Shown here: piece after piece, positions 29,318-37,174 of the stretch | Layout of the letters: each line of letters opens with the position of its first letter | Position numbering within the stretch: the first letter of the stretch is position 1 | NCBI GenBank assembly: GCA_930990975.1 | Contig: CAKNRR010000004.1 | Location: 81,196 to 145,195 of the forward strand | Reading direction: 5' to 3' | Length of the DNA stretch: 64,000 nt | From: an uncultured Clostridia bacterium | GTDB lineage: Bacteria; Bacillota; Clostridia; Christensenellales; UBA1242 | Notes under the pieces: model-generated | Seen by the model: the letters and a program-made list of their open reading frames with translations, nothing else | What the model was told of the DNA's origin: nothing | Databases searched by the model: none | Position numbers and translations under genes: made by a program

Positions 29318-30289
29318 TTATTTTTTATCAGTATTGTTTTTTGTCTTTTCTGTAGTTTTTTCAGCGTGGTTGCCTGTTGTTGACTTTTGTGAAGGGGTGC
29401 TTTGCTCTGAGAAATTTTTGTCCGCCGAAGCAATGGCAGAGTTGTCACTATTTTCTTTGCTTCCTCCAACTTCTTTAATTTGTGATACACTTTCTTTCTC
29501 TTTGTTTGCATCAAGATTTTCTTGAGGAAGACTTTGAGCTTCAACCGCAGCTTTTTTGCTTGTCTTTCCAGTTATCTTTTGTGCTAAATTGACAATGAAA
29601 TTTTCAATTTGTGGTTGATATTTGACGCTTAAATAGAAGACGATAATTGCCAAAATTACAAGCACAATCCATACAGGGATACCCCAGCCACTAAATGGAA
29701 TGAGTTGTCCACTGCCTAAAAAACATGTCATGGCTATGGCTATAGGTCGAGTTATAAGGTTGGTGGTTATAAAAAATTTCCATGATATACTTCCAAGACA
29801 GCCAGCCACAATACATAAAATATCATCAGGGAATATAGGGAAAAGCATCATCAAGAAAAATACAAATTTTCCGCGTTTCAGTTTTTCTTCCCATTTTAAA
29901 GCATCTTTTTCGCCAGCTACCCAAACAACCAGTTTTCTCCCAACTTTTCGTCCAAGGAAAAAAGCAAACATGCTTCCACTTAGCACGGCAAAAAGACTCA
30001 AGCCTAATGTTATCCAAGGACCAAAGACCAAAGTTCCTGCTACAGTTGTAACCACTGCAGGCAATGGTAAAAAGGTTACTTGCAAAAATTGTATCACAAT
30101 GAATATAATGTAGCTATAAACACCGCCGTCCCGTATTATTTGTCCAAGTTCTTCAGCACTATCTATTTTATCAATAGTTCCAGTAAGCTCAAGTGGCAAA
30201 TATATGGCAAGAACGATCAATACAAGTGCCAGGACGATTATTCCTATTTTTATAAGTTTCGTTTTTGTTTCTTTTTTAATCTTCGACAT
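29318..30289 (-). CDS. VTT-domain (TVP38/TMEM64, DedA-like) membrane protein
   Basis: 323 residues. After an N-terminal helix, residues about 60-215 carry the VTT domain: FLPLPAVVTTVAGTLVFGPW, SGSMFAFFLGRKVGRK, and FPIFPDDILCIVAGCLGSIS. This family includes lipid scramblase or flippase-like proteins of the plasma membrane. The C-terminal 85 residues are a hydrophilic tail rich in Lys, Glu, Ser and Asn. There is no ribosome site; an extended -10 box (TGTTATAAT) ends five bases before the ATG, suggesting a leaderless message. Confidence 0.88.
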   Translation of the reverse strand: MSKIKKETKTKLIKIGIIVLALVLIVLAIYLPLELTGTIDKIDSAEELGQIIRDGGVYSYIIFIVIQFLQVTFLPLPAVVTTVAGTLVFGPWITLGLSLFAVLSGSMFAFFLGRKVGRKLVVWVAGEKDALKWEEKLKRGKFVFFLMMLFPIFPDDILCIVAGCLGSISWKFFITTNLITRPIAIAMTCFLGSGQLIPFSGWGIPVWIVLVILAIIVFYLSVKYQPQIENFIVNLAQKITGKTSKKAAVEAQSLPQENLDANKEKESVSQIKEVGGSKENSDNSAIASADKNFSEQSTPSQKSTTGNHAEKTTEKTKNNTDKK

Positions 30290-30294
30290 ACTAT

Positions 30295-30303
30295 ATTATA
30301 ACA
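30295..30303 (-). promoter_or_regulatory. Extended -10 promoter of the VTT gene
   Basis: On the minus strand TG-T-TATAAT (30303-30295). Initiation seven bases on would fall at the A of the start codon. Confidence 0.55.
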
Positions 30304-30473
30304 TAAAATATGTCATCTTAAAAATATTTGACAATATTTTGATTATAAATCATTTTTGAAAAATATGGTGTTTTATTAATAATATTATTAAATTAAATAT
30401 TTTAATTATTAAATTAAATATTTTTTTAATTAAAAATATAAAAAATTAATATTTTTTTCATTTTTAAATTGTG
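30304..30473. other. AT-rich intergenic region
   Basis: No gene on either strand; nearly all A and T. It separates the VTT gene from the tRNA-Leu promoter. Confidence 0.45.
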
Positions 30474-30502
30474 TTGACGAATTATATTAAAATAGATATA
30501 AT
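30474..30502 (+). promoter_or_regulatory. Promoter of the tRNA-Leu transcript
   Basis: TTGACG (30474-30479), 17-bp spacer, TATAAT (30497-30502). Transcription would begin about 160 bp before the tRNA, giving a long leader. Confidence 0.72.
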
Positions 30503-30513
30503 ATATATTGACT

Positions 30514-30668
30514 AGAATCAGTTTCCTGATTAAATAATATGCGAAAGTGGCAAAATCGGATTTTTTAAGCCTTTTGGATTAAAAGGTGTTGGTGCGGGTA
30601 GCGGGTACTAAGATTTTAGGAAGCTTTCTTAAGACAAAAATGGTCAGTTAAATTTATATATGTGTTAT
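30514..30668 (+). other. Structured leader upstream of tRNA-Leu with a tRNA-like 5' fragment
   Basis: The predicted transcript includes hairpins ATCAG-TTTC-CTGAT (30517-30530) and CCTTTT-GGATT-AAAAGG (30570-30586). At 30541 the stretch GCGAAAGTGGCAAAAT resembles the start of the downstream tRNA-Leu (GCGGGAGTGGCGAAAT), but no matching T-arm or acceptor end follows. I read it as a decayed tRNA-like fragment or an unknown leader RNA. Confidence 0.35.
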
Positions 30669-30754
30669 GCGGGAGTGGCGAAATGGCAGACGCGCAGGTT
30701 TCAGGTATCTGTGATAGCAATATCATGTGGGTTCGACTCCCATCTCCCGCACCA
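30669..30754 (+). tRNA. tRNA-Leu (CAG)
   Basis: 86 nt with encoded CCA. Acceptor GCGGGAG/CTCCCGC is perfect; anticodon stem CAGGT/ATCTG holds loop TTCAGGT (anticodon CAG); the long variable arm TGATA-GCAA-TATCA marks a class II tRNA; T-stem GTGGG/CCCAT with loop TTCGACT. Confidence 0.96.
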
Positions 30755-30792
30755 AAGGAAAAACATGAAAGCAAATTCTTAATATAATGAAA

Positions 30793-30875
30793 ATTAAATG
30801 CCGAAACAATGGTTTGTTGGGCCCTTGAAAAACATAAGATTTTTTATGGTATGGACTCCTATCTCATGCACTATG
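30793..30875 (+). pseudogene. Decayed tRNA-Leu copy
   Basis: GGACTCCTATCTCATGCACT near 30854 parallels the 3' part of the intact gene (CGACTCCCATCTCCCGCACC) with a few substitutions, and TGCCGAAAC near 30799 parallels its 5' part. The acceptor stem no longer pairs. It begins about 125-130 bp after the start of the intact gene, consistent with an old tandem duplication. Confidence 0.4.
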
Positions 30876-31058
30876 AGTTAAGCGTTGGGCGACTATAAAT
30901 TAAAATCAACAATACTCTTATCGAGGTAAGCACACAGGTTCTCGTTGAATTTTCTAAAAATTGCAGAATTTTTAGGGGCATTTAGTGCACTAGAAAAGAG
31001 TAATCTGAATACTGAATTTTTATTTCTTTGTTAAACTTATGCCATATAAGGAGATTGT

Positions 31059-31808
31059 ATGAGAAAGCCTCAAAATGTTTATGACAATTCTCAATTTTTT
31101 GAAGAATATCAAAAAATGAGAGATTCCAAAATCAATGCAAATGAGCTTATTGAAATTCCGCAGATAAAAGCGATGATGCCAGACATTAAAGATAAAATGA
31201 TTTTAGATTTAGGTTGTGGCGATGGTGGAATGAGCAGGTATTTTGCAGAAAATGGAGCTAAAAGAGTGTTAGGGCTTGACATTTCAAACAACATGATAAA
31301 ATTGGCGAAGTCAAAAACTCAACAGGCGAATGTTGAGTATATCGTTGGAGAAATGGAGAACATTTCAAAGCTTAATGAAAAATTTGATATTGTTTTCAGT
31401 TCGCTTGCCTTCCATTATGTTGAAGATTTTGAGAAGCTGATGGCGGATATTTCTGGTCTTTTAAAACCAAATGGTATATTGCTTTTTTCACAAGAGCATC
31501 CTATAGCAACAGCCATAATTCCAAGTAACAAAGATATGAAAAAATATATTGAAATAAACGGGAAGCGATATTTTCTCTTGAGTGATTACAATAATAATTC
31601 ATGCAGAAGTTTAAACTGGAATATTGAAGGTGTTATAAAATATCATAGAAATTTCTCATCAATAATAAATGCTATCATAAAAAGCGGGATGAGTGTTTTG
31701 CAAGTGGGAGAGTCACAAGCTGATGAAAAAGCTGTGCAACTGGTCGAAAAATACAAGTATCAAATTGACAGGCCTTATTTTTTATACATAAAAGCACAGA
31801 AGGTTTAG
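31059..31808 (+). CDS. Class I SAM-dependent methyltransferase
   Basis: 249 residues. Methyltransf_11-type fold: motif I LDLGCGDGGMSRYF, acidic VLGLDISNNM after strand 2, FDIVFSSLAFHYV as motif IV and LLKPNGILLFSQEHP. SmtA/UbiE-like small-molecule methyltransferase; substrate unknown. AAGGAG before the ATG. No operon partner is close. Confidence 0.85.
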   Translation: MRKPQNVYDNSQFFEEYQKMRDSKINANELIEIPQIKAMMPDIKDKMILDLGCGDGGMSRYFAENGAKRVLGLDISNNMIKLAKSKTQQANVEYIVGEMENISKLNEKFDIVFSSLAFHYVEDFEKLMADISGLLKPNGILLFSQEHPIATAIIPSNKDMKKYIEINGKRYFLLSDYNNNSCRSLNWNIEGVIKYHRNFSSIINAIIKSGMSVLQVGESQADEKAVQLVEKYKYQIDRPYFLYIKAQKV

Positions 31809-32052
31809 CGGCGAGAAACAGATAAAATAAAGCTATGTTTAAAGATTAAAACCCTAGATGAGTTTACTTTTACAAAGCAATAAATATGGTTGTTTATTAA
31901 AGTAAACGGTGAATTTGAGAGCTGTATCAATATTTAATAATTGAAAATGGCAGATAACAAAATGTTTTTAAACGCACATTAAAAGATAAAAGATGTTTTT
32001 TGTGAGAAGGCTTTAATTTTAATAGAACCATTTTTAAAGAGGAGAGAAAAAC

Positions 32053-32328
32053 ATGAATGAGAAAGAAATAATTGAATTTTTGGCAGATGGCGAACACGAA
32101 AGATGGGCAAGGTGGCAAAGATATTTACATTCTGTTTGCGTTGAAAACAAAGATGGCTCTTTGACCATTCCAAAAGAGAAAGTTGACAGATGGACAAGAC
32201 AGATGAACATGCCTTACAGCGAACTTACAGAAAAAGAAAAGAACTCTGACAGAGAACTTGCAATTATGCTTCTTAATAGTTTGAAAGAATTTATTAAAAA
32301 TTGTGATGAAAATGATGAGAGAGAATAA
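32053..32328 (+). CDS. Small RyR-domain-like protein
   Basis: 91 residues. The pattern HERWARWQRY, then VDRWTRQMNMPYSEL, then TEKEKNSDRELA follows the RyR domain consensus (a His-x-x-Trp start, Pro-Tyr-x-x-Leu, then Glu-Lys-x-x-Asp-Arg). Bacterial RyR domains occur alone or joined to signalling and NTPase domains, with uncertain ligand. GAGGAGA before the ATG. Cytoplasmic. Confidence 0.65.
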   Translation: MNEKEIIEFLADGEHERWARWQRYLHSVCVENKDGSLTIPKEKVDRWTRQMNMPYSELTEKEKNSDRELAIMLLNSLKEFIKNCDENDERE

Positions 32329-32365
32329 TAAAATATTTTTCATTGCGTGTCAAAATGAATTCAAC

Positions 32366-32394
32366 TTGATAATGTCATCATTTTATGATAATAT
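32366..32394 (+). promoter_or_regulatory. Promoter of the acetyltransferase at 32418
   Basis: TTGATA (32366-32371), 17-bp spacer, TAATAT (32389-32394). Confidence 0.6.
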
Positions 32395-32417
32395 ATAATT
32401 ACAATGAGGGTGTGATT

Positions 32418-32987
32418 ATGGAAACAATAAGGCTTGGCAAAGAGTATATTGAAGAGGCAATAAAAGGTTTGAAATGTGCTGAAGCTTCAATCGTGAAAAG
32501 ATTTGGAGATAAAAAAGGAAGAGAATTGCTGGATAAAATCTCAGATAGAATTGAAGAGGTGCATGTTCCAAAGTTGAATGATTCAGTAATGCTTGTTTAT
32601 AGTCTAAGAAAAGAAGCTCCGCCAAACATGGCAATGTATTATGAAATCAAAGCTCAAGATAAAGAAGGAAAAGAAATTGGAGTATTAAAGTATAAGTTAT
32701 ATGATTCCCTTTGCACAATTCATCTTTGCTATATTGGGGTGACAGACAAAGAATATCAAGGCAAAGGAATTGGATATTTGTTATTGAGCAAAATGGAAGA
32801 TATTGCCAAAGAAATTGAGATTCCTGCAATTGAAGGACATTTTCAACCTTTAGGCGACCTCGCCAGTTTCTCACGAAAGTTTTATGAAAGAAATGGCTAT
32901 GAAATTGAATTTGATTATGTTGACAGAAAACCATGCCTATATAAACGAATCAAAGAAGTCGAAGATTACGACGAAATGGAAAGATGA
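32418..32987 (+). CDS. GNAT acetyltransferase
   Basis: 189 residues from ATG 32418, which has GAGGGTG upstream; the longer frame begins inside the promoter. The acetyl-CoA site is IGVTDKEYQGKGIGYLLLSK (motif A, Gln-x-x-Gly-x-Gly/Ile) and SRKFYERNGYEIEF is motif B. Substrate unknown. A second GNAT gene follows 28 bp downstream. Confidence 0.82.
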   Translation: METIRLGKEYIEEAIKGLKCAEASIVKRFGDKKGRELLDKISDRIEEVHVPKLNDSVMLVYSLRKEAPPNMAMYYEIKAQDKEGKEIGVLKYKLYDSLCTIHLCYIGVTDKEYQGKGIGYLLLSKMEDIAKEIEIPAIEGHFQPLGDLASFSRKFYERNGYEIEFDYVDRKPCLYKRIKEVEDYDEMER

Positions 32988-33015
32988 TTGGAAAATAATT
33001 TATAATGGATAAAAT

Positions 33016-33894
33016 ATGAATAAAAATGTTTTAATAAAAGATGTAAAAAAACTTAATAGCGACCTAAAATATAACATTCAATATATTATAGATGAATGTC
33101 CTTTGGCATATCAAAAAGATTTGGACCGCTATATTGATAAGATAGATGAGCGCTTCATCATTGCAAATATAGATTCAAATCAAGATGTTTTGGCAATCGC
33201 ATGCTTAGAAAAACAGAACAAAGACCTTTATTTGGATATATTGTATGTTTCAAAATATGCGCGCAGAAAGGGGCATGGTGAAAAAATGCTTAGTGTTGTC
33301 ACTAGGTTTGCAAAAGAAAATGGTTTTGATGGGCTTAACTTAATTGTGAAAAAAGAAAACACGCCAGCAATAAGCCTTTATAAGAAAAAACATTTTATTT
33401 TACATCATGCTGACGGAGAAGTTTTGTCACTTAACAGAACGCTCAGCCCTAATGCAAATTTAGTTGGAGGCATCTTATTTGAACTCAAAAAGAAGAATCC
33501 AGCTTTTGTCAATGAAGGGGATATTGAGTATGATGAAAGATATGAAAAGTATTGTTTCAAAAAAGAAGGCAAAGAGGAATTAATAAAAAAAATATTATCA
33601 GAGAAATTATTTGCGACCGCATATGCTCTGTTGCGAACAAGTGAAAGTGGAGTGCTTGATAAAGATGCTTTGTTAAAAATAAAGAGATATGCAGGAGAAA
33701 AAGAGGATTTGTTTGGAGATGAAGCTTTTGTGAAGGGAATAGATATTGTAAAAGATGTTGATAAATCCACTTTGAAGAAAGCCTTTCAAGCATTGTCTGT
33801 CTATGAAGACTTGACATATGAAGAAAATTATATGAAAAAAGAACAAGATAAAGAAATTAAAAGTTATGATGAAGATATTAAAATCAAAGGATAA
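33016..33894 (+). CDS. GNAT acetyltransferase with C-terminal extension
   Basis: 292 residues. The GNAT fold occupies residues about 5-140: LDILYVSKYARRKGHGEKML is motif A (Arg-Arg-x-Gly-x-Gly) and ISLYKKKHFILHH is motif B. Residues about 150-292 are a charged helical extension of unknown function. The ribosome site is weak; a TATAAT hexamer lies nine bases before the ATG. The end overlaps the possible start of the next gene. Confidence 0.75.
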   Translation: MNKNVLIKDVKKLNSDLKYNIQYIIDECPLAYQKDLDRYIDKIDERFIIANIDSNQDVLAIACLEKQNKDLYLDILYVSKYARRKGHGEKMLSVVTRFAKENGFDGLNLIVKKENTPAISLYKKKHFILHHADGEVLSLNRTLSPNANLVGGILFELKKKNPAFVNEGDIEYDERYEKYCFKKEGKEELIKKILSEKLFATAYALLRTSESGVLDKDALLKIKRYAGEKEDLFGDEAFVKGIDIVKDVDKSTLKKAFQALSVYEDLTYEENYMKKEQDKEIKSYDEDIKIKG

Positions 33895-34864
33895 AAAATT
33901 AAAAAGGCAAATGATTGATGTTGATTTGTTTGGCTCAAAAATAAATCACCGATGTTATCAAAAGCCAAAACATATAGAAAAGAAAAAGAAGAATAAAAAG
34001 AAAATAGCTTTTCAATCTATTTACTGGGTTGGCATTTTGCTTATGGTTGTCTTTGGGTTTTTAAGTAATTCATATTTCGCTTATGATATTAAAGATATGA
34101 CCGTCTATAAAATCATTTCTTATGTTTTGATGTTTGCGCTTCTAATTACAGCACTTGTTGACGACATTATGAAATACAAGCATAAACTACAGATATGGCA
34201 ATCATATATAGCATATTCCGTGGCACTATTGCTGATATTTTTAAGATTTTTCATAGACTATGAAATATGGAGATTTATTTCTTTTATCATGCTTCTTGCA
34301 ATGACAATCAGCGTTTTAGTTTTGCATTATAAAAGAAAGTCATTGAATAAAAAGATAGTGATGGATAAAAAGGTTGTATTCGTCGTTGGTTTTAGCTGGT
34401 TGCTCCAGTTTTTGGAAATATTCTATCACTATTATTTAAGCGAAATATTCTTGGCATGGGCGCTTATACCTGCAAGCGTGCTTTTACTTGTCATAGTCAT
34501 TTTGTCGTTCACGGTATTTAAAAAGCTTTTTTATAAACTTAGCAAAACCGTAGGATCTCGTTTATTGCTTATTTTGGCGAGCTTTGTTTTATGCTATGCA
34601 GTGAGCGTATGCGGAATTGACACTATAAACACAACTTTTTCGCCAGCTCCAACACAAAATTATTATGAGATAGTGGCAAAAGATGTTTCTGGTGGCGGAA
34701 GAGGACAAAGTATGAGATTTATTATTACAATCATTATTGATGAAAAAGAAGTTGATATTGATGTGCCTTCTGATGTCTATTATGAAAATGAGGTTGGCGG
34801 AATGTTGCAAGTTGGTTATTATAAAGGTGCATTAGGCTTTGCTTTTTATGAATATGTTGAATAA
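33866..34864 (+). CDS. Multi-pass membrane protein, unknown function
   Basis: 332 residues. A basic N-terminal stretch (KKKKNKKK) precedes about six hydrophobic segments up to residue 255, followed by an external or internal hydrophilic tail of about 75 residues. The start is uncertain: ATG 33866 overlaps the preceding gene by 29 bp, and ATG 33911 has AAAAAGG only three bases away. No family recognised. A terminator follows. Confidence 0.6.
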   Translation: MMKILKSKDKKLKRQMIDVDLFGSKINHRCYQKPKHIEKKKKNKKKIAFQSIYWVGILLMVVFGFLSNSYFAYDIKDMTVYKIISYVLMFALLITALVDDIMKYKHKLQIWQSYIAYSVALLLIFLRFFIDYEIWRFISFIMLLAMTISVLVLHYKRKSLNKKIVMDKKVVFVVGFSWLLQFLEIFYHYYLSEIFLAWALIPASVLLLVIVILSFTVFKKLFYKLSKTVGSRLLLILASFVLCYAVSVCGIDTINTTFSPAPTQNYYEIVAKDVSGGGRGQSMRFIITIIIDEKEVDIDVPSDVYYENEVGGMLQVGYYKGALGFAFYEYVE

Positions 34865-34902
34865 TTGGTTTAACACAAACAAAATTCATAGGGAATTAAT
34901 AT

Positions 34903-34932
34903 AATGTTGTATGTAGAAATACAACATTTTTT
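34903..34932 (+). terminator. Terminator between the membrane gene and the YgjV-like gene
   Basis: A 10-bp stem AATGTTGTAT/ATACAACATT with loop GTAGAA and six T residues. It lies just before the next start and could also act as an attenuator. Confidence 0.75.
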
Positions 34933-34946
34933 ATTAAGAGAAGGTT

Positions 34947-35480
34947 ATGAATTTTATTTTATCTCAGTGTTTTGGGCTTGTGGCATTAATTCTTGTTTGC
35001 ATATCATATCTTTTGGGAAGCAAGAAAAACTTTTTGGCCTTTCAAATCATAGCAAATCTTTTTTATGCCCTTTCGTTTTTGACACTGGATGTTATGGTTG
35101 GCGGCGTAAACACTATAATATCAATTGCAAGAGTGACTGTTCTGTATTTCTTTGAAAAAAGTGACAAAGAGCCTCCAATTTGGCTTTTTGTGATTTTTTC
35201 TATGCTATATCTACTGTCAGGGAACTGTTTTTATCAAAATGATTTGGATATTCTTGCTGTTGTTGCTTATGAGTTTTTTAATATGGCGATGTTTATCAGA
35301 GATATAGAACTTACAAGAATAATGATGATATTTCCTAATCTACTGATTGTGATTTACAACTTTTTGAATTTTACATTCACAAACTCGATATTGGACCTTG
35401 TAGAGATTATTGTCCTTCTTGTTGTCACCATAAGATGTGCTTTGCAAAAACGGAGAAGTCAGGTAAAGTATTTGATATGA
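34947..35480 (+). CDS. YgjV-family inner membrane protein
   Basis: 177 residues with five or six membrane helices. The N-terminus (CFGLVALILVCISYLLGSKK, then FQIIANLFYALSFLTLD) follows the YgjV/Imp-YgjV pattern. Function of the family is not established. AGAAGG ribosome site. A longer overlapping frame starting at 34904 is a shadow. Confidence 0.7.
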   Translation: MNFILSQCFGLVALILVCISYLLGSKKNFLAFQIIANLFYALSFLTLDVMVGGVNTIISIARVTVLYFFEKSDKEPPIWLFVIFSMLYLLSGNCFYQNDLDILAVVAYEFFNMAMFIRDIELTRIMMIFPNLLIVIYNFLNFTFTNSILDLVEIIVLLVVTIRCALQKRRSQVKYLI

Positions 35481-35669
35481 TTTGAAATTATAGAGCCTTA
35501 ATAAAATTTGCGACGATAAAGAAAGTGTTTAAAATTAAAAAGCTATGATTTTTGATGCTTGAAGATGCGGACAATGATGAAAAGGGACTAAAATAATTTT
35601 ATTATGACTTTATTTGTCGAGCATAAATATTTTTAATTTTATTTGCCATCTTAAGACAAGGAGGCAAAA

Positions 35670-36446
35670 ATGAAAAGAATTGTTTTATTTATGTTTGCTT
35701 TTGTTTTATTGCTTGTTGGGGGAGTAAGTCTTAAAGAGGCGACTTTCAATAATGGAAATTCTTTGGTTGCCAGTGCTGAAGAAACTATTGAATATCAAGA
35801 CGACAGCATAAAAGAAGTGGCAAATATTGAAAAGGAAGAAGAAAAAACAGAAGAAGACTCAATGGAATTATGTGTGATAGGAAATGCGTCAAAAAATGTT
35901 GCACCAGATAGGGCAACTGTGACAGCGGTTATTGAAACTTTGGATTTGAATATTACAAAATCTAAAGACCTAAATTTTGAAGCTTTCAACAAGGTTGTAA
36001 AGGCTTTGGGAGATCAAGGACTTGACACATCAAAGGTTGTCATTGACAGCTATACTTCATATCCGAGTTATGACTACAATGCTGGCAAAACATTGATAGG
36101 GTATTACTCAATCACAACATTCAGCTTTGATGTTGAAAAATTGGAAGATGTCAAAAAATTTATTGACAGTGCAACTGAAAATGGCGTTACAAGTGTAAGA
36201 AATGTGACTTATAAAGTGTCTAATATTGATGACATTTATGCTGATGTTCTTTTGTCTGCTCTTGAAAATGCAAAAGCAAAGGCTCAAAAGATTTCTGGAA
36301 GAGATGACTTGCAAGTCAAAAGTATAAAGGAAGAATATGTTTATTCTTGCACAAGCTTATATAAAAGTTATGCTGATGGACTTGGCGACAATTCAATGAT
36401 AGGCAATGTCAATGTTCAAGCCAAAGTGGCAGTTGAATTTGCTTAA
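35670..36446 (+). CDS. Exported SIMPL-domain (DUF541) protein
   Basis: 258 residues. The signal peptide (residues 1-25, ending near SLVASAEE) leads into an acidic linker. Residues about 62-258 are a SIMPL/DUF541 domain: LCVIGNASKNVAPDRATVTA at the start, QGLDTSKVVIDSYTSYPSYD, and ALENAKAKAQKISGRDDLQV. Relatives include periplasmic oxidative-stress proteins and a signalling-adaptor relative; the exact role is unknown. AAGGAGG before the ATG and a terminator follows. Confidence 0.88.
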   Translation: MKRIVLFMFAFVLLLVGGVSLKEATFNNGNSLVASAEETIEYQDDSIKEVANIEKEEEKTEEDSMELCVIGNASKNVAPDRATVTAVIETLDLNITKSKDLNFEAFNKVVKALGDQGLDTSKVVIDSYTSYPSYDYNAGKTLIGYYSITTFSFDVEKLEDVKKFIDSATENGVTSVRNVTYKVSNIDDIYADVLLSALENAKAKAQKISGRDDLQVKSIKEEYVYSCTSLYKSYADGLGDNSMIGNVNVQAKVAVEFA

Positions 36447-36452
36447 AAAATT

Positions 36453-36480
36453 GCAAAGATAGTTTTATCTTTGCTTTTTT
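36453..36480 (+). terminator. Terminator after the SIMPL gene
   Basis: GCAAAGAT pairs with ATCTTTGC across AGTTTT, followed by a T-run. Confidence 0.85.
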
Positions 36481-36498
36481 GTTGTCTAATATATAAGG

Positions 36499-36527
36499 TT
36501 GTCAAATTTCAAAATTTATGATAAAAT
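36499..36527 (+). promoter_or_regulatory. Promoter of the acetyltransferase at 36550
   Basis: TTGTCA (36499-36504), 17-bp spacer, TAAAAT (36522-36527). Confidence 0.68.
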
Positions 36528-36549
36528 AAAACACAGGAAGGATAAAGAG

Positions 36550-37032
36550 ATGATTTATAGAAAGGCGAGCATAGAAGATTTAGACAGAATTTGGGATAAA
36601 GATATCCAAGATAACCAAGGGGATGGGAGATATATTGCATGGAAAAATGATTTTATCAAAGCAAATATTGAAAACAATATTGCAACCTTTGTTGCTATTG
36701 ATAAAGAACCAGTTGGGCAAATATCTTTGGTTTTTAATCCAAACAACCTTAAGAGCGTAAACAATAAATTGCTTGCAAACAAAAAAGATATTGCAAATAT
36801 GGCTACATTTAGAATAGAAAAGTTCTATGAAGGACAAGGACATATCTCAAAACTTGTAAAACTTGCCGAAGATTATGCAAAGTCAAAAGGTATAACAAAA
36901 TTGACAATAGGAGTGGAGGCGAAGGAAACCAGAACTCTTGGCATATATCTTCACTGGGGATACAATAAGTTTATTTGCAGTGAAATTATTGACGGTGAAC
37001 TTGTTTTGTTTTATTCAAAAAATTTGATTTAA
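36550..37032 (+). CDS. GNAT acetyltransferase
   Basis: 160 residues from ATG 36550; GGAAGG lies eight bases before it and the promoter occupies the preceding frame. Motif A is FRIEKFYEGQGHISKLVKLA (Glu-Gly-Gln-Gly-His) and the C-terminal LGIYLHWGYNKFI is motif B. Substrate unknown. It is convergent with the TIR gene. Confidence 0.8.
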   Translation: MIYRKASIEDLDRIWDKDIQDNQGDGRYIAWKNDFIKANIENNIATFVAIDKEPVGQISLVFNPNNLKSVNNKLLANKKDIANMATFRIEKFYEGQGHISKLVKLAEDYAKSKGITKLTIGVEAKETRTLGIYLHWGYNKFICSEIIDGELVLFYSKNLI

Positions 37033-37174
37033 AAAATAAAATTAATTAAATAAATTTTAAAAATTCAAAATTAAATAATTAAATATATTTTTATAAAAAA
37101 TAGGAGAAAAATCCTATTTTTTTTATTTTATTATTTATTTTTCAATTTTAATTTATTTTTTATTTTAAAATTTA

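Noticed and set aside
30541..30640. T-box or other known riboswitch before tRNA-Leu
   Set aside because: The GGTGCGGGTAGCGGG stretch slightly resembles a T-box sequence, but the specifier loop and antiterminator are missing and the downstream gene is a tRNA.
34904..35155. 83-residue frame before the YgjV-like gene
   Set aside because: It begins in a terminator hairpin and overlaps the real gene in another frame.
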